Below are positions 16,646 to 25,848 of a stretch of DNA of 64,000 nt, piece after piece; position 1 is the first letter of the stretch; each line of letters starts with the position of its first letter. A program made the position numbers and the translations under genes. The DNA is from Gelidibacter maritimus (GTDB taxonomy: Bacteria > Bacteroidota > Bacteroidia > Flavobacteriales > Flavobacteriaceae): positions 1-64,000 of the forward strand of contig NZ_JACGLT010000004.1 in NCBI RefSeq assembly GCF_014062315.1, written 5' to 3'. The notes under the pieces are model-generated. The model was not told where the DNA came from, did not search any database, and saw nothing but the letters and a program-made list of their open reading frames with translations.

Positions 16646-19012
16646 TTAATTGTCAAGCAAGGTGGTATTAAATAGCTTCAGAATACGTTTGTATTCATCC
16701 GTCCAACTGCTTGGTTCCACAAATCCGTGATCTTCTGCCGGATAAACGGCCATCTCCCAATTGTCTTTGCCCAATTCAATCAGGCGTTGCGCCAGTCGGA
16801 CCACATCTTGAAAATGAACGTTCACATCCACCATGCCGTGAGCTATGAGCAAATTGCCTTTTAAGCCTTCTGCAAAATAGATAGGAGAGGAGCGCTCATA
16901 GGCAATTGGGTCGTTAAAAGGTTCATTTAAGATATTGGAAGTATAGCCATGATTGTAGTGTGCCCAATCCGTAACCGATCTTAAGGCAGCACCAGATGTA
17001 AACGTGTCCGCCTCATTGAACAATGCCATTAACGTGATGAAGCCACCATAACTGCCACCATAAATTCCAATCTTATCTTTATCAATGCCATAGTTTTCAA
17101 CTAAATATTTAGCGCCATCTACCTGGTCAGATAAATCCTTTCCGCCCATATGTCTGTAAATTCCGGTACGCCAATCTCTACCGTAACCTGCGCTACCTCT
17201 GTAATCGATATCGATAACGGTATAACCCAGATCGGTCAACAAATTGTGGAACATATATTCTCTAAAGTAAGACGACCACCATTTATGGACGTTCTGAAGA
17301 TAACCCGCACCGTGGACGAAAATAACTGCTGCATTATTTTTAACGGACGCCTCAGGAACATAAAGTCGTGCCGGTACTTGGGCGCCATCCTCCGCTCTAA
17401 ACGTGATGAGCTGAGGGTCTCTCCAATTATAGGATTGAAAGACCTCCGATTGGCCTGAAGTCAATTGAACGGCTTCGGCTTTGGCACTATTCTTTTTATA
17501 ATACAATTCCCATGGTTGATTACTGTAGGAATATAAAATAGCCATGTGTTTTTCATCGGGAGAAAGGGTGACATCATTATTTCCCGTCATGGAGGTAAGT
17601 TTTTCCATTTTTCCTCCCATTAGTGGCATTTTGTAAAAATGTCTCTCGCCAGGGCCAACTTCAGAAGTAGTTAAATACCAGCTCTTTTGATCTTTGGAAA
17701 TGAAGGGATCAAAAACCTCATAATTTCCTGAAGTCAATGCTTTTTTTGTTCCATTAGAAACATTTAAAAGATATAAATGGGAATAGCCTGTAGCTTCCGA
17801 TTGAAAATAAATATGCTTATTGTCTGGTAACCAGCCCAAAGTGCCGCCGCCCATAGACCAACCAATCCCTGGGCCGGCAATCCATGCTTCATCGCGCTGG
17901 CGGTCTAAAGAGGTCAATTCGCCAGTAGCTAAATCCAACCTTGCTATCCATCGGTCCTTATTGTCTTTTGAACGTACATTGACAATGGCGTGTTGACCGT
18001 TGTCAGAGAAATAGGCTTGTGAGGTGATGACTTCTCGTTCCTTGGCTTCCCATTCTTTATCTGGATAATCGGTGACGTAGTCTGGTAAATCCTTGATGCC
18101 TGGCAGAGTGCTTGTTTGAACTTGATAAACGGTATCTTTTTCAATATTGTAGATAGCTAGCGCTACCGTGGTTTCATCGGCACCCACTTTAGACCGCGTA
18201 TTCAAGTCTCTGGTATAACTGGATGCGTCAATATAATCTGGAACGATGGTGGCGTCACTTTTACCACGATTGAATAGGGTTAAGGTCACAAATTTGGCGT
18301 CTGGAGAGACTTGCAGATTGGTCACACGGCTATCCCCCGAATAGTAGGTATAGGCTTCTTTTTCTTTGCGTGCCTCTCTAATTTCTTTTGTTGTTTTTTT
18401 TGTATCCTCGCGTTCTTTTACGACGCTTAACAGTTTAAGATTCTCTGCCTCCAAATAAGCGGCTTTGTCTGATGATTTTGGATCCTTATCCTTAGGAGCA
18501 TCCCCCGATTTTATTTGGGTGAGTTTTTTTAGGATGCCGCTTTTTTGAGAATAGATATAGGCATTATTATCGGCAGAAAAGGCAATCCAGTCCTCATTGG
18601 CCAAGAAATTTGGGCGACTAATATTTTCTGGGAATTGTAGCAGTTCAGTCTCCTGTCCGGATTTGATGTCAAATATAACCAAGGTATTACCTTTGGAATA
18701 AATCTTTTTGGATTTTGATTTGTTATAGGTGCCACGTGCAAAATCAATCTCCTTTTCTTCCGTCCAACTTACTTTCTCAATTTTTTTAGGCGATGCCAAT
18801 CGGATGCGGTATAAAGAATCGGCAGGATCAGCCTCTTTATTATAGTTAAAATAGATGCCGCTACTATTTTGATCCCATTTGACGTTGGATGGAAATGTAC
18901 CCATCCACTTGGGGTCCTGCATTATTTTTTCTACTGATAGTTCGCTTTGTTGCGCGAACAGATTGATGAAAAGCACCGAAAAGAGGAAGCTTAAAAAGAG
19001 GGATTTAGTCAT
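16646..19012 (-). CDS. S9 family (prolyl oligopeptidase/DPP-IV-like) peptidase
   Basis: A secreted or periplasmic serine peptidase of about 788 residues. I place the start at 19012 because it gives a proper signal peptide (MTKSLFLSFLFSVLFINLFAQ); an ATG eight codons upstream is in frame. An N-terminal beta-propeller (repeats such as FVTLTLFNRG, GWLPDNKHIYFQSEATGYSHLY, HMAILYSYSNQPWELYY) is followed by the alpha/beta-hydrolase domain. The nucleophile elbow is GIYGGSYGGFITLM; the Asp and His are in AHGMVDVNVHFQD and AEDHGFVEP. It likely removes dipeptides or cuts proline-containing peptides. It stands alone, divergent from the sensor kinase gene. Confidence 0.93.
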   Translation of the reverse strand: MTKSLFLSFLFSVLFINLFAQQSELSVEKIMQDPKWMGTFPSNVKWDQNSSGIYFNYNKEADPADSLYRIRLASPKKIEKVSWTEEKEIDFARGTYNKSKSKKIYSKGNTLVIFDIKSGQETELLQFPENISRPNFLANEDWIAFSADNNAYIYSQKSGILKKLTQIKSGDAPKDKDPKSSDKAAYLEAENLKLLSVVKEREDTKKTTKEIREARKEKEAYTYYSGDSRVTNLQVSPDAKFVTLTLFNRGKSDATIVPDYIDASSYTRDLNTRSKVGADETTVALAIYNIEKDTVYQVQTSTLPGIKDLPDYVTDYPDKEWEAKEREVITSQAYFSDNGQHAIVNVRSKDNKDRWIARLDLATGELTSLDRQRDEAWIAGPGIGWSMGGGTLGWLPDNKHIYFQSEATGYSHLYLLNVSNGTKKALTSGNYEVFDPFISKDQKSWYLTTSEVGPGERHFYKMPLMGGKMEKLTSMTGNNDVTLSPDEKHMAILYSYSNQPWELYYKKNSAKAEAVQLTSGQSEVFQSYNWRDPQLITFRAEDGAQVPARLYVPEASVKNNAAVIFVHGAGYLQNVHKWWSSYFREYMFHNLLTDLGYTVIDIDYRGSAGYGRDWRTGIYRHMGGKDLSDQVDGAKYLVENYGIDKDKIGIYGGSYGGFITLMALFNEADTFTSGAALRSVTDWAHYNHGYTSNILNEPFNDPIAYERSSPIYFAEGLKGNLLIAHGMVDVNVHFQDVVRLAQRLIELGKDNWEMAVYPAEDHGFVEPSSWTDEYKRILKLFNTTLLDN

Positions 19013-19525
19013 GTGTGATTGTGTTTTAGAGTTCAAATTTCCAACTGTTTAAAATTATGAGTTGACCTGCGGTTTCAACAAAATTAAACATTTTATAATA
19101 ACGACACTATGTCGCGTTACTATGAGTAAGTCTGCCGGCATCTGCGAATGGCCATCAAACCGCGTAAATTTCAACTTTTATAATTACAATTTCAACTACA
19201 ACTTAAATTACTTTTTCATTCATGTCTTCATCTTAAAATCCATGCTTAAAAAACAGATAACGGTCAGTAGTTAATTAAACACGTCTTGTTTATATAATTA
19301 GAATCTGCTATTGGAGTCGAAGCTCACTCATTATTCTTAAAAGCATCTCGACAGTAACGGACCAGTTAGTTTCTATTTCCATATTAATATATTTATGCCT
19401 TATAAACTCTATAAAATTCGGGTGTTTATCCCATGACCTTCAAAAACAGAAATCACAAAAATTTAAATAATTTTATAATTTGTTACTATCTTCACATCTT
19501 TTAAAAATCAATCTACGTTTCCATA
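19013..19525. other. Divergent intergenic region upstream of the LOV kinase
   Basis: About 510 bases between divergent starts. There is no supported ORF. A short stretch at 19135-19175 (gccggcatctgcgaatggcc... ccgcgtaaat) may be a decayed copy of the 'ctgcgaaaatccgcgtaat' repeat. The TTATAATTTG stretch near 19480 resembles a -7 box but does not match TAnnTTTG exactly. None of the ATGAY-N4-ATCAY sites was found here. Confidence 0.5.
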
Positions 19526-21403
19526 ATGTTCCAAAAGAGAGAGGATATTTTACAAATACTTTCAGACGCCGTTTCTGAAGGGATTATAATTGTGGATGAA
19601 CACCAGAACATCGTGTCTACCAACGCCTCTGCCAATGCCATGTTTGGGTACAATGACCATGAGCTTGTTGGGATGACTTTGAACACTTTAATTCCCAAAG
19701 AGTATCACCAAAAGCATGTTGGACATTTTAATGAGTTCTATAAGCATAGCGAAAAACGGAGCATGGGTCACGGCCGTAATTTATATGGGCTTACCAAAAG
19801 TAACCTTCGTTTTCCGGTTGAGGTGGGGTTGAACCCTTTCAAGCTTTACGGTAAAACTTTGGTTATGGCACTGGTTGTGGATATTACCGAGCGTCGGGCC
19901 ATTGAAGAAAATCTGAATTTAAGAAGTGAGGCACTCCAATCGGCTGGAAATGGTATTGTTATATGTGACGCGGCCATAAAGGATTATCCCATCATTTATT
20001 TCAATCCTGCCTTTCAGACCTTGACGGGATATGCAACGGATGAAATTATCGGAAAAAATTGTCGGTTTTTACAAGCTGACGATAGACATCAAGAAAATTT
20101 GAGCGCCGTGCGTGCCGCTATCAAAAACGGGAATAGCTGCCAGGTGACCTTAAGAAACTATAAAAAGGACGGCACTTTATTTTGGAATGAATTGTACATC
20201 AACCCAATTAAGGATAAAAATGGCTTGGTGACGCATTTTATAGGCATTCAGAATGATATTACCCAACGCAAAAAGGCCGAAGAGGAACGCAACTACCTCA
20301 CTAAAATTTTTGACGATTCGCTCAATGAAATTTTTGTTTTTGATTCAGATACTTTAAAGTTTTTGAATGTGAACTATGGGGCACAAAAAAACCTGGGCTA
20401 CAGTCTTGAAACCCTCAAAACCATGACGCCTGTAGATATTAAACCGGATTTTTCTGAAACGGAATTTAAGGCATTGCTGACCTCTTTAATAAATGATAGC
20501 GGCGACAAAATGGAGTTTGAAACCGTTCATGAGCGGAAAGATGGCACGTTGTATCCGGTGCATATTACTTTGGAATTATCGATGTTAGGTGATCGGGAAG
20601 TGTTTATTTCTATTGTTTTGGATATCACCGAACAAAAGAATTACACCAGAAAGTTAGAGGAAACGGTGGAATTAAGAACCAAGCAATTGGAAATAGCACT
20701 TGAAAAGGAAAAGGAGCTCAACGAGTTAAAAACCAAATTTTTATCCTTGGTTTCCCACGAATTCAAAACTCCGTTGAGCGGTATTTTGACCTCGTCCATC
20801 CTTTTGGGGAAATACACCTTGGAAACACAGCAAGGCAATCGGGATAAGCATATAAAAATCATAAAAGACAAAGTCAATTACCTGAATACCATTTTAAACG
20901 ATTTCTTGTCCATAGAACGATTGGAAACAGGAAAGGTAAACTATAAGTTCACAAAGTTTAGATTGAGTAAGGTGCTCAATGAAGTGGTTTACAATGCCAA
21001 TATGCTCTTAAAAGAAGGGCAGCAGATAAAATATCCCGAAAATATTGATGAGATTACGATTGTTCAAGACGAAAAAACGATAGAATTGGCCTTGTCAAAT
21101 TTGGTGCATAATGCCATTAAATATTCTCCAGAACATTCTGATGTTACCATTAAGATCACCCAAAATAGTCAGGACACTATTTTTGAAATATCAGATACAG
21201 GGATTGGTATCCCTGAAAAGGATCAAAAAAATATATTTAACCGTTATTTTAGATCAGAAAATGTGTTGACCACCCAAGGCACTGGCATTGGATTGAACAT
21301 TGTTAAATCGCATATTGAGAATTTAGGTGGTGCCATAAGTTTTAAAAGTGAAGAAAACGTAGGGTCAACGTTTATATTAACCATCCCAAATAAAGCACAA
21401 TGA
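19526..21403 (+). CDS. PAS-LOV-PAS sensor histidine kinase
   Basis: A 625-residue soluble kinase with no membrane segment. Domains: PAS 1 (~9-122), PAS 2 (~133-248), PAS 3 (~258-370), a short coiled linker, HisKA with phospho-acceptor His411 (SHEFKTPL), and HATPase (N box ~526-533, G1 ISDTGIGIP, G2 GTGIGLNIVKSHI). PAS 2 is a full LOV domain: the photoactive motif GKNCRFLQ has Cys179 (codon 20060-20062), with the flavin-contact residues in VRAAI, LRNYKKDGTLFWNEL (Asn211, Asn221) and GIQNDIT (Gln242). LOV domains bind FMN and form a light-driven cysteinyl adduct. Blue-light or flavin-redox sensing is therefore likely. The stop overlaps the next gene's start (ATGA), so kinase and regulator are translationally coupled. 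Confidence 0.93.
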   Translation: MFQKREDILQILSDAVSEGIIIVDEHQNIVSTNASANAMFGYNDHELVGMTLNTLIPKEYHQKHVGHFNEFYKHSEKRSMGHGRNLYGLTKSNLRFPVEVGLNPFKLYGKTLVMALVVDITERRAIEENLNLRSEALQSAGNGIVICDAAIKDYPIIYFNPAFQTLTGYATDEIIGKNCRFLQADDRHQENLSAVRAAIKNGNSCQVTLRNYKKDGTLFWNELYINPIKDKNGLVTHFIGIQNDITQRKKAEEERNYLTKIFDDSLNEIFVFDSDTLKFLNVNYGAQKNLGYSLETLKTMTPVDIKPDFSETEFKALLTSLINDSGDKMEFETVHERKDGTLYPVHITLELSMLGDREVFISIVLDITEQKNYTRKLEETVELRTKQLEIALEKEKELNELKTKFLSLVSHEFKTPLSGILTSSILLGKYTLETQQGNRDKHIKIIKDKVNYLNTILNDFLSIERLETGKVNYKFTKFRLSKVLNEVVYNANMLLKEGQQIKYPENIDEITIVQDEKTIELALSNLVHNAIKYSPEHSDVTIKITQNSQDTIFEISDTGIGIPEKDQKNIFNRYFRSENVLTTQGTGIGLNIVKSHIENLGGAISFKSEENVGSTFILTIPNKAQ

Positions 21404-22458
21404 TTAAAAAGATATTATTAATTGAAGACGATGCTGTATTAAGAGACAATACGGCAGAACTTTTGGAACTGTTAAGCTATCAGGTTGATGTGGCAGCTAA
21501 TGGTCTGATAGGCGTAGAGAAAGCAAAAAATGTACACCCTGACCTTATTGTTTGTGACATTATGATGCCAGAACTGGATGGTTATGGGGTTTTGGAACAG
21601 CTGGCCAAGAATGATCATACCAAGCATATTCCGTTTATTTTTTTATCTGCAAAAACAGAACGACAGGATGTAAGAAAAGGAATGAACTTGGGAGCTGACG
21701 ATTATATTACCAAGCCTTTTAGTGAAGATGAATTGGTGAGTGCCATTGAAAGTCGGTTGGCCAAAGCCGCAATCTTACAGGAAATAAGGGGTAAGGAGAC
21801 CCATTTAGCTGAAGAAGACAATACCGACGAATTAAATACGCTTAGCGATTTGAAGAGCTTTTTTGAGGTAAACGGAACAGTTTATGACTTTAAGAAAGGG
21901 GAAGTGATTTATGAGGAAGGCCAAAATTCCAACATCATTTTTTTGATAAACAAAGGGATTGTAAAATCGTATAAACTCGATGAACAGGGGAAAGAGTTGA
22001 CTACAGCTTTATATAAAGCTTCCGATATATTTGGTTATACTTCCTTTCTTCAAAATATTCCGTATCAAGAGACGTCAACCGCCCTTGAAAACACTGAAGC
22101 GGTTGGCATTTCAAAAGAAGAGCTTAAAAAGATTTTAGATAAGAATCCGCATATTACTTATGAACTTATTGAACTGTTGACCGATGATTTAAAGGGTGTT
22201 AAAGATCAATTGCTGCAAATGGCCTACAGTTCTGTTCAAAAGAAAACGGCAAGCACCATTTTAAAATTCGCAGAAAAAATAGATCCAAAAGCAGGAGCTT
22301 CCATAAAAATTTCCCGTAGTGATTTGGCAAGTGTGGCTGGTATTGCTACCGAAACATTGATACGAACTATTTCCAATTTTAGAAAAGACGGTCTGATAGA
22401 GATTGAAGGTAGAAATATTAAAATCTTAGATCTCAAAAAACTTCAGGAGATTTATTGA
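21400..22458 (+). CDS. Response regulator with Crp/Fnr-type effector (receiver-cNMP-HTH)
   Basis: A 352-residue regulator. Receiver domain at 1-120 with Asp53 (VCDIMMPELDG) as phospho-acceptor, acidic pair Glu9/Asp10-Asp11, Ser83 and Lys105. A linker follows, then a cyclic-nucleotide-binding-like beta roll (~145-265) without a clear phosphate-binding Arg motif, and a Crp/Fnr winged helix (~275-345). The recognition helix IATETLIRTISNF keeps Glu318 and Arg322, equivalent to Glu209 and Arg213 of Fnr. The N-terminal iron-sulfur cysteines of Fnr are absent, so the input is probably phosphorylation. It overlaps the kinase gene by four bases and is followed by the USP genes. Candidate operators of the right 5-4-5 layout lie at 22646, 24050 and 54151. 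Confidence 0.92.
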   Translation: MIKKILLIEDDAVLRDNTAELLELLSYQVDVAANGLIGVEKAKNVHPDLIVCDIMMPELDGYGVLEQLAKNDHTKHIPFIFLSAKTERQDVRKGMNLGADDYITKPFSEDELVSAIESRLAKAAILQEIRGKETHLAEEDNTDELNTLSDLKSFFEVNGTVYDFKKGEVIYEEGQNSNIIFLINKGIVKSYKLDEQGKELTTALYKASDIFGYTSFLQNIPYQETSTALENTEAVGISKEELKKILDKNPHITYELIELLTDDLKGVKDQLLQMAYSSVQKKTASTILKFAEKIDPKAGASIKISRSDLASVAGIATETLIRTISNFRKDGLIEIEGRNIKILDLKKLQEIY

Positions 22459-22551
22459 TCCGATTTGTTGTGACCGGCTAAACAATGTTACATTTCTATT
22501 GCTTAACAGCCATGGAGTTGACCACTTGAAGGTCTCCAATCTTAAAAGGAG

Positions 22552-22569
22552 TCACTCAAAATTGAGTGA
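22552..22569. promoter_or_regulatory. Perfect inverted repeat between the regulator and the first USP gene
   Basis: TCACTCAA-AA-TTGAGTGA, two perfect 8-bp arms with a 2-base spacer, 94 bases after the regulator's stop. There is no T-run, so it is more like an operator or a processing hairpin than a classical terminator. Confidence 0.5.
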
Positions 22570-22645
22570 TTTGCCAATACAATTCAGTGAAATATGTACT
22601 TTTCTCGGGCAGTATTGATTTTTAATAATCTAAAATCGGACATAT

Positions 22646-22689
22646 ATGACCGATATCATTTAATGGGAGTATTCTTCCTTATATATTTG
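22646..22689 (+). promoter_or_regulatory. Promoter of first USP gene: Crp/Fnr-like site plus TAnnTTTG box
   Basis: ATGAC-CGAT-ATCAT at 22646-22659, then 22 bases, then a perfect -7 box TATATTTG at 22682-22689. The ATG follows at 22717. No -33 TTG partner is visible, as expected for an activator-dependent promoter. If transcription starts a few bases after the box, the palindrome centre is near -41, the usual class II Crp/Fnr position. Same geometry at 24050 and 54151. Confidence 0.65.
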
Positions 22690-22716
22690 TTTTGCTTACT
22701 CTAATGATTGTAAAAC

Positions 22717-23562
22717 ATGAAAAACATACTTTTACCAACTGACTTTTCTGAAAACGCATGGAATGCTATTGGCTTTGCGCTCAAATTTTTTGAAAAAACA
22801 CCATGTACTTTTTATCTATTGCATGTCAACTCTTTAAGTTATGTGACTGCGACAGATTCGCCCTATGTTCAAACGAAGGATTTTGTTGAAAAAACGTTTA
22901 CCAAACCCGCAAAAAAGCAATTAAATACTTTATTGAAGCGCATCTCAAAAGAATTCCCGGCGAATTCCAACCATCATTTTTTCACCTTAACCGATTATAA
23001 CTTTTTTGTGGATTCCGTCCGTAACCATGTGGTGGAAAAGAAGATAGATATGATTGTTATGGGAACTAAGGGCGCCAGTGGATTGAGAAAGGTTATTATT
23101 GGAAGTAATGCCGCCGATGTTATAAAAAAAGTTCAGTGTCCTGCACTGGTGGTTCCTGAGGATGCAAAATTCACCGATTTGAAAGAAGTGGCCTTTCCAA
23201 CCGATTATCTGCTAACCTATGCGGTAGATCTTTTACAGCCACTTTATAATATTCTGGAAGCTCATAAGTCAAGTTTACAGGTGTTGCATGTTACGAGCAA
23301 TGAGGATACGCTAACTATTGCACAGCAAGACAATAAAGATGTGCTCAATGAATATTTCCATAAATTTGATACCCAATTTCATAAACTTACCAATAGAAAC
23401 GTCGAAGATGCCATTGAATGTTTTGTGCAGAGTAGGGATATCAAAATGGTGGCCATGGTAGCCAAGAACCTGAATTACTTTCAGCGGATTTTGTTCCATA
23501 ATAAAATTGAGGAAATGACATACCATACGCATATTCCATTTTTGGTGATGCACGACAAATAG
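22717..23562 (+). CDS. Universal stress protein, double domain (USP 1)
   Basis: A 281-residue cytoplasmic protein with two UspA folds. The first (MKNILLPTDFSENAWNAIGFAL ... MGTKGASGLRKVIIGSNAADVI) keeps the ATP-binding G-x2-G-x9-G-S/N loop; the second (EVAFPTDYLLTY...FLVMHDK) is degenerate in that loop. It is the first of five paralogues in the array and has its own promoter with a Crp/Fnr-like site. Bacteroidetes USPs are associated with starvation, low oxygen and envelope stress; the ligand here is presumed to be ATP or a related nucleotide. Confidence 0.92.
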   Translation: MKNILLPTDFSENAWNAIGFALKFFEKTPCTFYLLHVNSLSYVTATDSPYVQTKDFVEKTFTKPAKKQLNTLLKRISKEFPANSNHHFFTLTDYNFFVDSVRNHVVEKKIDMIVMGTKGASGLRKVIIGSNAADVIKKVQCPALVVPEDAKFTDLKEVAFPTDYLLTYAVDLLQPLYNILEAHKSSLQVLHVTSNEDTLTIAQQDNKDVLNEYFHKFDTQFHKLTNRNVEDAIECFVQSRDIKMVAMVAKNLNYFQRILFHNKIEEMTYHTHIPFLVMHDK

Positions 23563-23566
23563 ACTA

Positions 23567-23586
23567 ATTCCTGTTTTCGCAGGAAT
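23567..23586. terminator. Small hairpin after USP 1
   Basis: ATTCCTG-TTTTCG-CAGGAAT, a 7-bp stem with 6-base loop four bases after the stop codon. It is followed by CTTATTT rather than a pure T-run, so it is a weak terminator or a 3'-end stabiliser. Confidence 0.5.
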
Positions 23587-24049
23587 CTTATTTATGTCTA
23601 TCCTGTGCCTACTTTTTCTTGCGTAGATTTTTAGTTTTGACACAGAGTTGCACGGAGCGTTCACAGAGCAACACGGAGATTGATTTTTGAGAAACGAGAA
23701 CTCAGGGCAAGTATTGAGAGAATTCAACGGATTAATAAATTAGCTGTCATGCTCAATTTAAAATGCTCCTTTTTTTAAAGGGGAGTGGCTTTTGCTTCAG
23801 CAAAGAAGCAGAAGGCCTGCCCGTCCGTTCATGCTGGCGAGGTGGTCGAAAAACAGAATCACACAGGTTCCACGTAGAGCTCTTTAGCGTACATGAACTT
23901 CAACCAATGGTGAAGTGATTCTTTGTGAAATGATTGTGTCATTTATTATTTTGGTCTGTTTTAACCTGTAATTAGCTTCGCTGAATCTGAAGGCTTTTTG
24001 CTTTCCTGTCTGCCGACGAGGCCGGCGCGGCAATTAGGCAGCCCTCCAA
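23587..24049. repeat. Mosaic of intergenic repeat fragments
   Basis: About 460 bases without a gene, locally much more GC-rich than the neighbouring genes. It includes an 'acacagagttgcacggagcg ... cacagagcaacacggag' stretch (23639-23680), a 'gctccttttttt aaaggggagtgg' stretch (23763-23790) and a GC-rich imperfect hairpin (tgtctgccgacgaggccggc... ggcag, 24006-24043). These look like dispersed genome repeats inserted between USP 1 and the promoter of USP 2. Confidence 0.5.
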
Positions 24050-24093
24050 ATGACATATATCATAGTTTTTGTGATTTTATTCTGTTAACTTTA
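24050..24093 (+). promoter_or_regulatory. Promoter of second USP gene: Crp/Fnr-like site plus -7 box
   Basis: ATGAC-ATAT-ATCAT at 24050-24063, followed after exactly 22 bases by TAACTTTA at 24086-24093 (one base from TAnnTTTG). The start codon is at 24120, so the site-to-ATG distance (70) is within one base of that at USP 1 (71). This promoter probably drives USP 2 to USP 4. Confidence 0.62.
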
Positions 24094-24119
24094 TCCCATA
24101 TCAATCAAAATTATTCACT

Positions 24120-24980
24120 ATGATTTCTATTCTTTTTCCAACAGATTTTTCTAAAAACTCAATGAATGCCATCAACTATGCCTTGGAGTTTTTTAAATAT
24201 GAAAAGGTTGAGTTTTATTTTATGCACGCCTATCAGAAAGATGTCTATGAACATAAGGATTTGGTGTCCCGTGACAATTTTGATGAGGTTCTGGAGCGTG
24301 TAAAAACCGAATCTGAAGCGAGCTTGAAAGAGCTGCTTAAAACGGTGAAGGAGCTGGCACCTAATCCGCGATACACCTATCACAGTATTTCAGCTTTTGG
24401 TAGTCTGGTAGAAGAAGCCAACACTATTGCAGACACTAAAAATATCGATTTAATTGTCATGGGAACAAAAGGTAAGTCTGATGATCGTAAAATTGTTTTT
24501 GGCAGCCAAACCTTCCAAGTTTTAAAATATGTACAATGTCCGGTTTTGGCCATACCCAAGAATTATACCAACACCCAGCCAAACCGTATTTTGTTTCCAA
24601 CCGATTACCTGATTCCTTACAAACGTAGAGAATTAAAGTTGTTATGTGATTTGGCCTCGCCTTACCGAAGTATTATTGATGTTTTATATGTTTCTAAAGT
24701 TGAGAAATTATCGCTCAGACAGGAAGACAATCAGGCGTTTATGAAAGGCACCATCTGTAAAACGGAAATAAACTTCATTACTGAGAATAGCAGGCAGGTG
24801 GCTGAAACCATTCAAGGATATATTAAAAAACATGATGTTGATATGTTGGTTATGGTGAACACCCAGCATTCGTTTTTAGAAAATATGTTGTTCCCGTCCA
24901 CTATCGATAAAGTAAGTCTTGATCTTAAGATTCCGTTATTGGCAATGCAGAATTCGACACGTTCAAGCCATGCGTCTTAA
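24120..24980 (+). CDS. Universal stress protein, double domain (USP 2)
   Basis: A 286-residue paralogue of USP 1. Domain 1 (MISILFPTDFSKNSMNAINYAL ... MGTKGKSDDRKIVFGSQTFQVL) has the nucleotide loop; domain 2 (RILFPTDYLIPYKRREL ... LLAMQNST) is divergent. It is followed nine bases later by USP 3, and USP 3 and USP 4 are spaced by ten bases, so USP 2-3-4 probably form one transcript from the promoter at 24050-24093. Confidence 0.92.
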   Translation: MISILFPTDFSKNSMNAINYALEFFKYEKVEFYFMHAYQKDVYEHKDLVSRDNFDEVLERVKTESEASLKELLKTVKELAPNPRYTYHSISAFGSLVEEANTIADTKNIDLIVMGTKGKSDDRKIVFGSQTFQVLKYVQCPVLAIPKNYTNTQPNRILFPTDYLIPYKRRELKLLCDLASPYRSIIDVLYVSKVEKLSLRQEDNQAFMKGTICKTEINFITENSRQVAETIQGYIKKHDVDMLVMVNTQHSFLENMLFPSTIDKVSLDLKIPLLAMQNSTRSSHAS

Positions 24981-24989
24981 AAATTGATT

Positions 24990-25838
24990 ATGAAAAATAT
25001 CCTTCTACCTACTGATTTTTCTGACAATTCTTTGAATGCTATTAGATATACCATTCAACTTTTTGAACATCATCAGTGTACCTTTCATCTGTTCAATGCT
25101 TATACACCAGTGGTTTATGATCTGACCTACGTATTGCAAAGTCCTGCGCAATTTGGACTTCGTGATCCCATAAGAGCGGCCTCTCAAAAAGGTCTGGATG
25201 ACCTTATAACGAAGCTTTTAAAAGCATTTGGAACCAATCCAAACCATAAATTTGAAACCATTGCAAGATTTGAAACCCTGATTGCGGGGATTAAAGAGCT
25301 GATTTCTGAGCGGAATATTGACCTGGTGGTTATGGGAACCAAAGGCGCAACGGGCGCAAAGAAAATACTGTTTGGTTCTAATACGGTTCAAGTATTTAGA
25401 GAGGTTAAGTTTCCTGTATTGGCCATTCCTTCAGACTTTGAATATGTAGTGCCAAAGGAAATATTATTCCCAACCGATTTAGAAGTGGAGTTTAGCGCAA
25501 CACAACTACATGCACTTAAGGAAATAGCCAAACTGCACAATTCCAAAATCAATGCCTTGCACGTTAATACCGGCTATGGTTTTAGTGATGAGCAACATCA
25601 GAACAAAAACAAATTGCCAACCTTCTTTGATAAAATGGCCTATGAGTTTCATGATGTTGAAGACATGGAGATTCCTGCAGCTATTGACAAATTTAAGGAA
25701 GAACACGACATTGATTTGTTGGTCATGATCAATAATAAACATTCATTTTTTGAGAATTTGTTTTTTAAGGATACCATCAATCAGATTGGCTTTTATTTAA
25801 ATATTCCATTTCTTGTCATTCCCTCAAAACAGCAATAA
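24990..25838 (+). CDS. Universal stress protein, double domain (USP 3)
   Basis: A 282-residue paralogue. The frame is open to a TTG at 24984, but alignment with its sisters (MKNILLPTDFS) places the start at the ATG at 24990. Domain 1 has MGTKGATGAKKILFGSNTVQVF; domain 2 starts at EILFPTDLEVEFSATQL. It is the middle gene of the USP 2-3-4 run. Confidence 0.92.
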   Translation: MKNILLPTDFSDNSLNAIRYTIQLFEHHQCTFHLFNAYTPVVYDLTYVLQSPAQFGLRDPIRAASQKGLDDLITKLLKAFGTNPNHKFETIARFETLIAGIKELISERNIDLVVMGTKGATGAKKILFGSNTVQVFREVKFPVLAIPSDFEYVVPKEILFPTDLEVEFSATQLHALKEIAKLHNSKINALHVNTGYGFSDEQHQNKNKLPTFFDKMAYEFHDVEDMEIPAAIDKFKEEHDIDLLVMINNKHSFFENLFFKDTINQIGFYLNIPFLVIPSKQQ

Positions 25839-25848
25839 AAATTAGAAT

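Noticed and set aside
19062-19274. 70-codon ORF between the S9 peptidase and the LOV kinase
   Set aside because: Low-complexity Asn/Tyr/Phe-rich translation of AT-rich DNA with no family resemblance.
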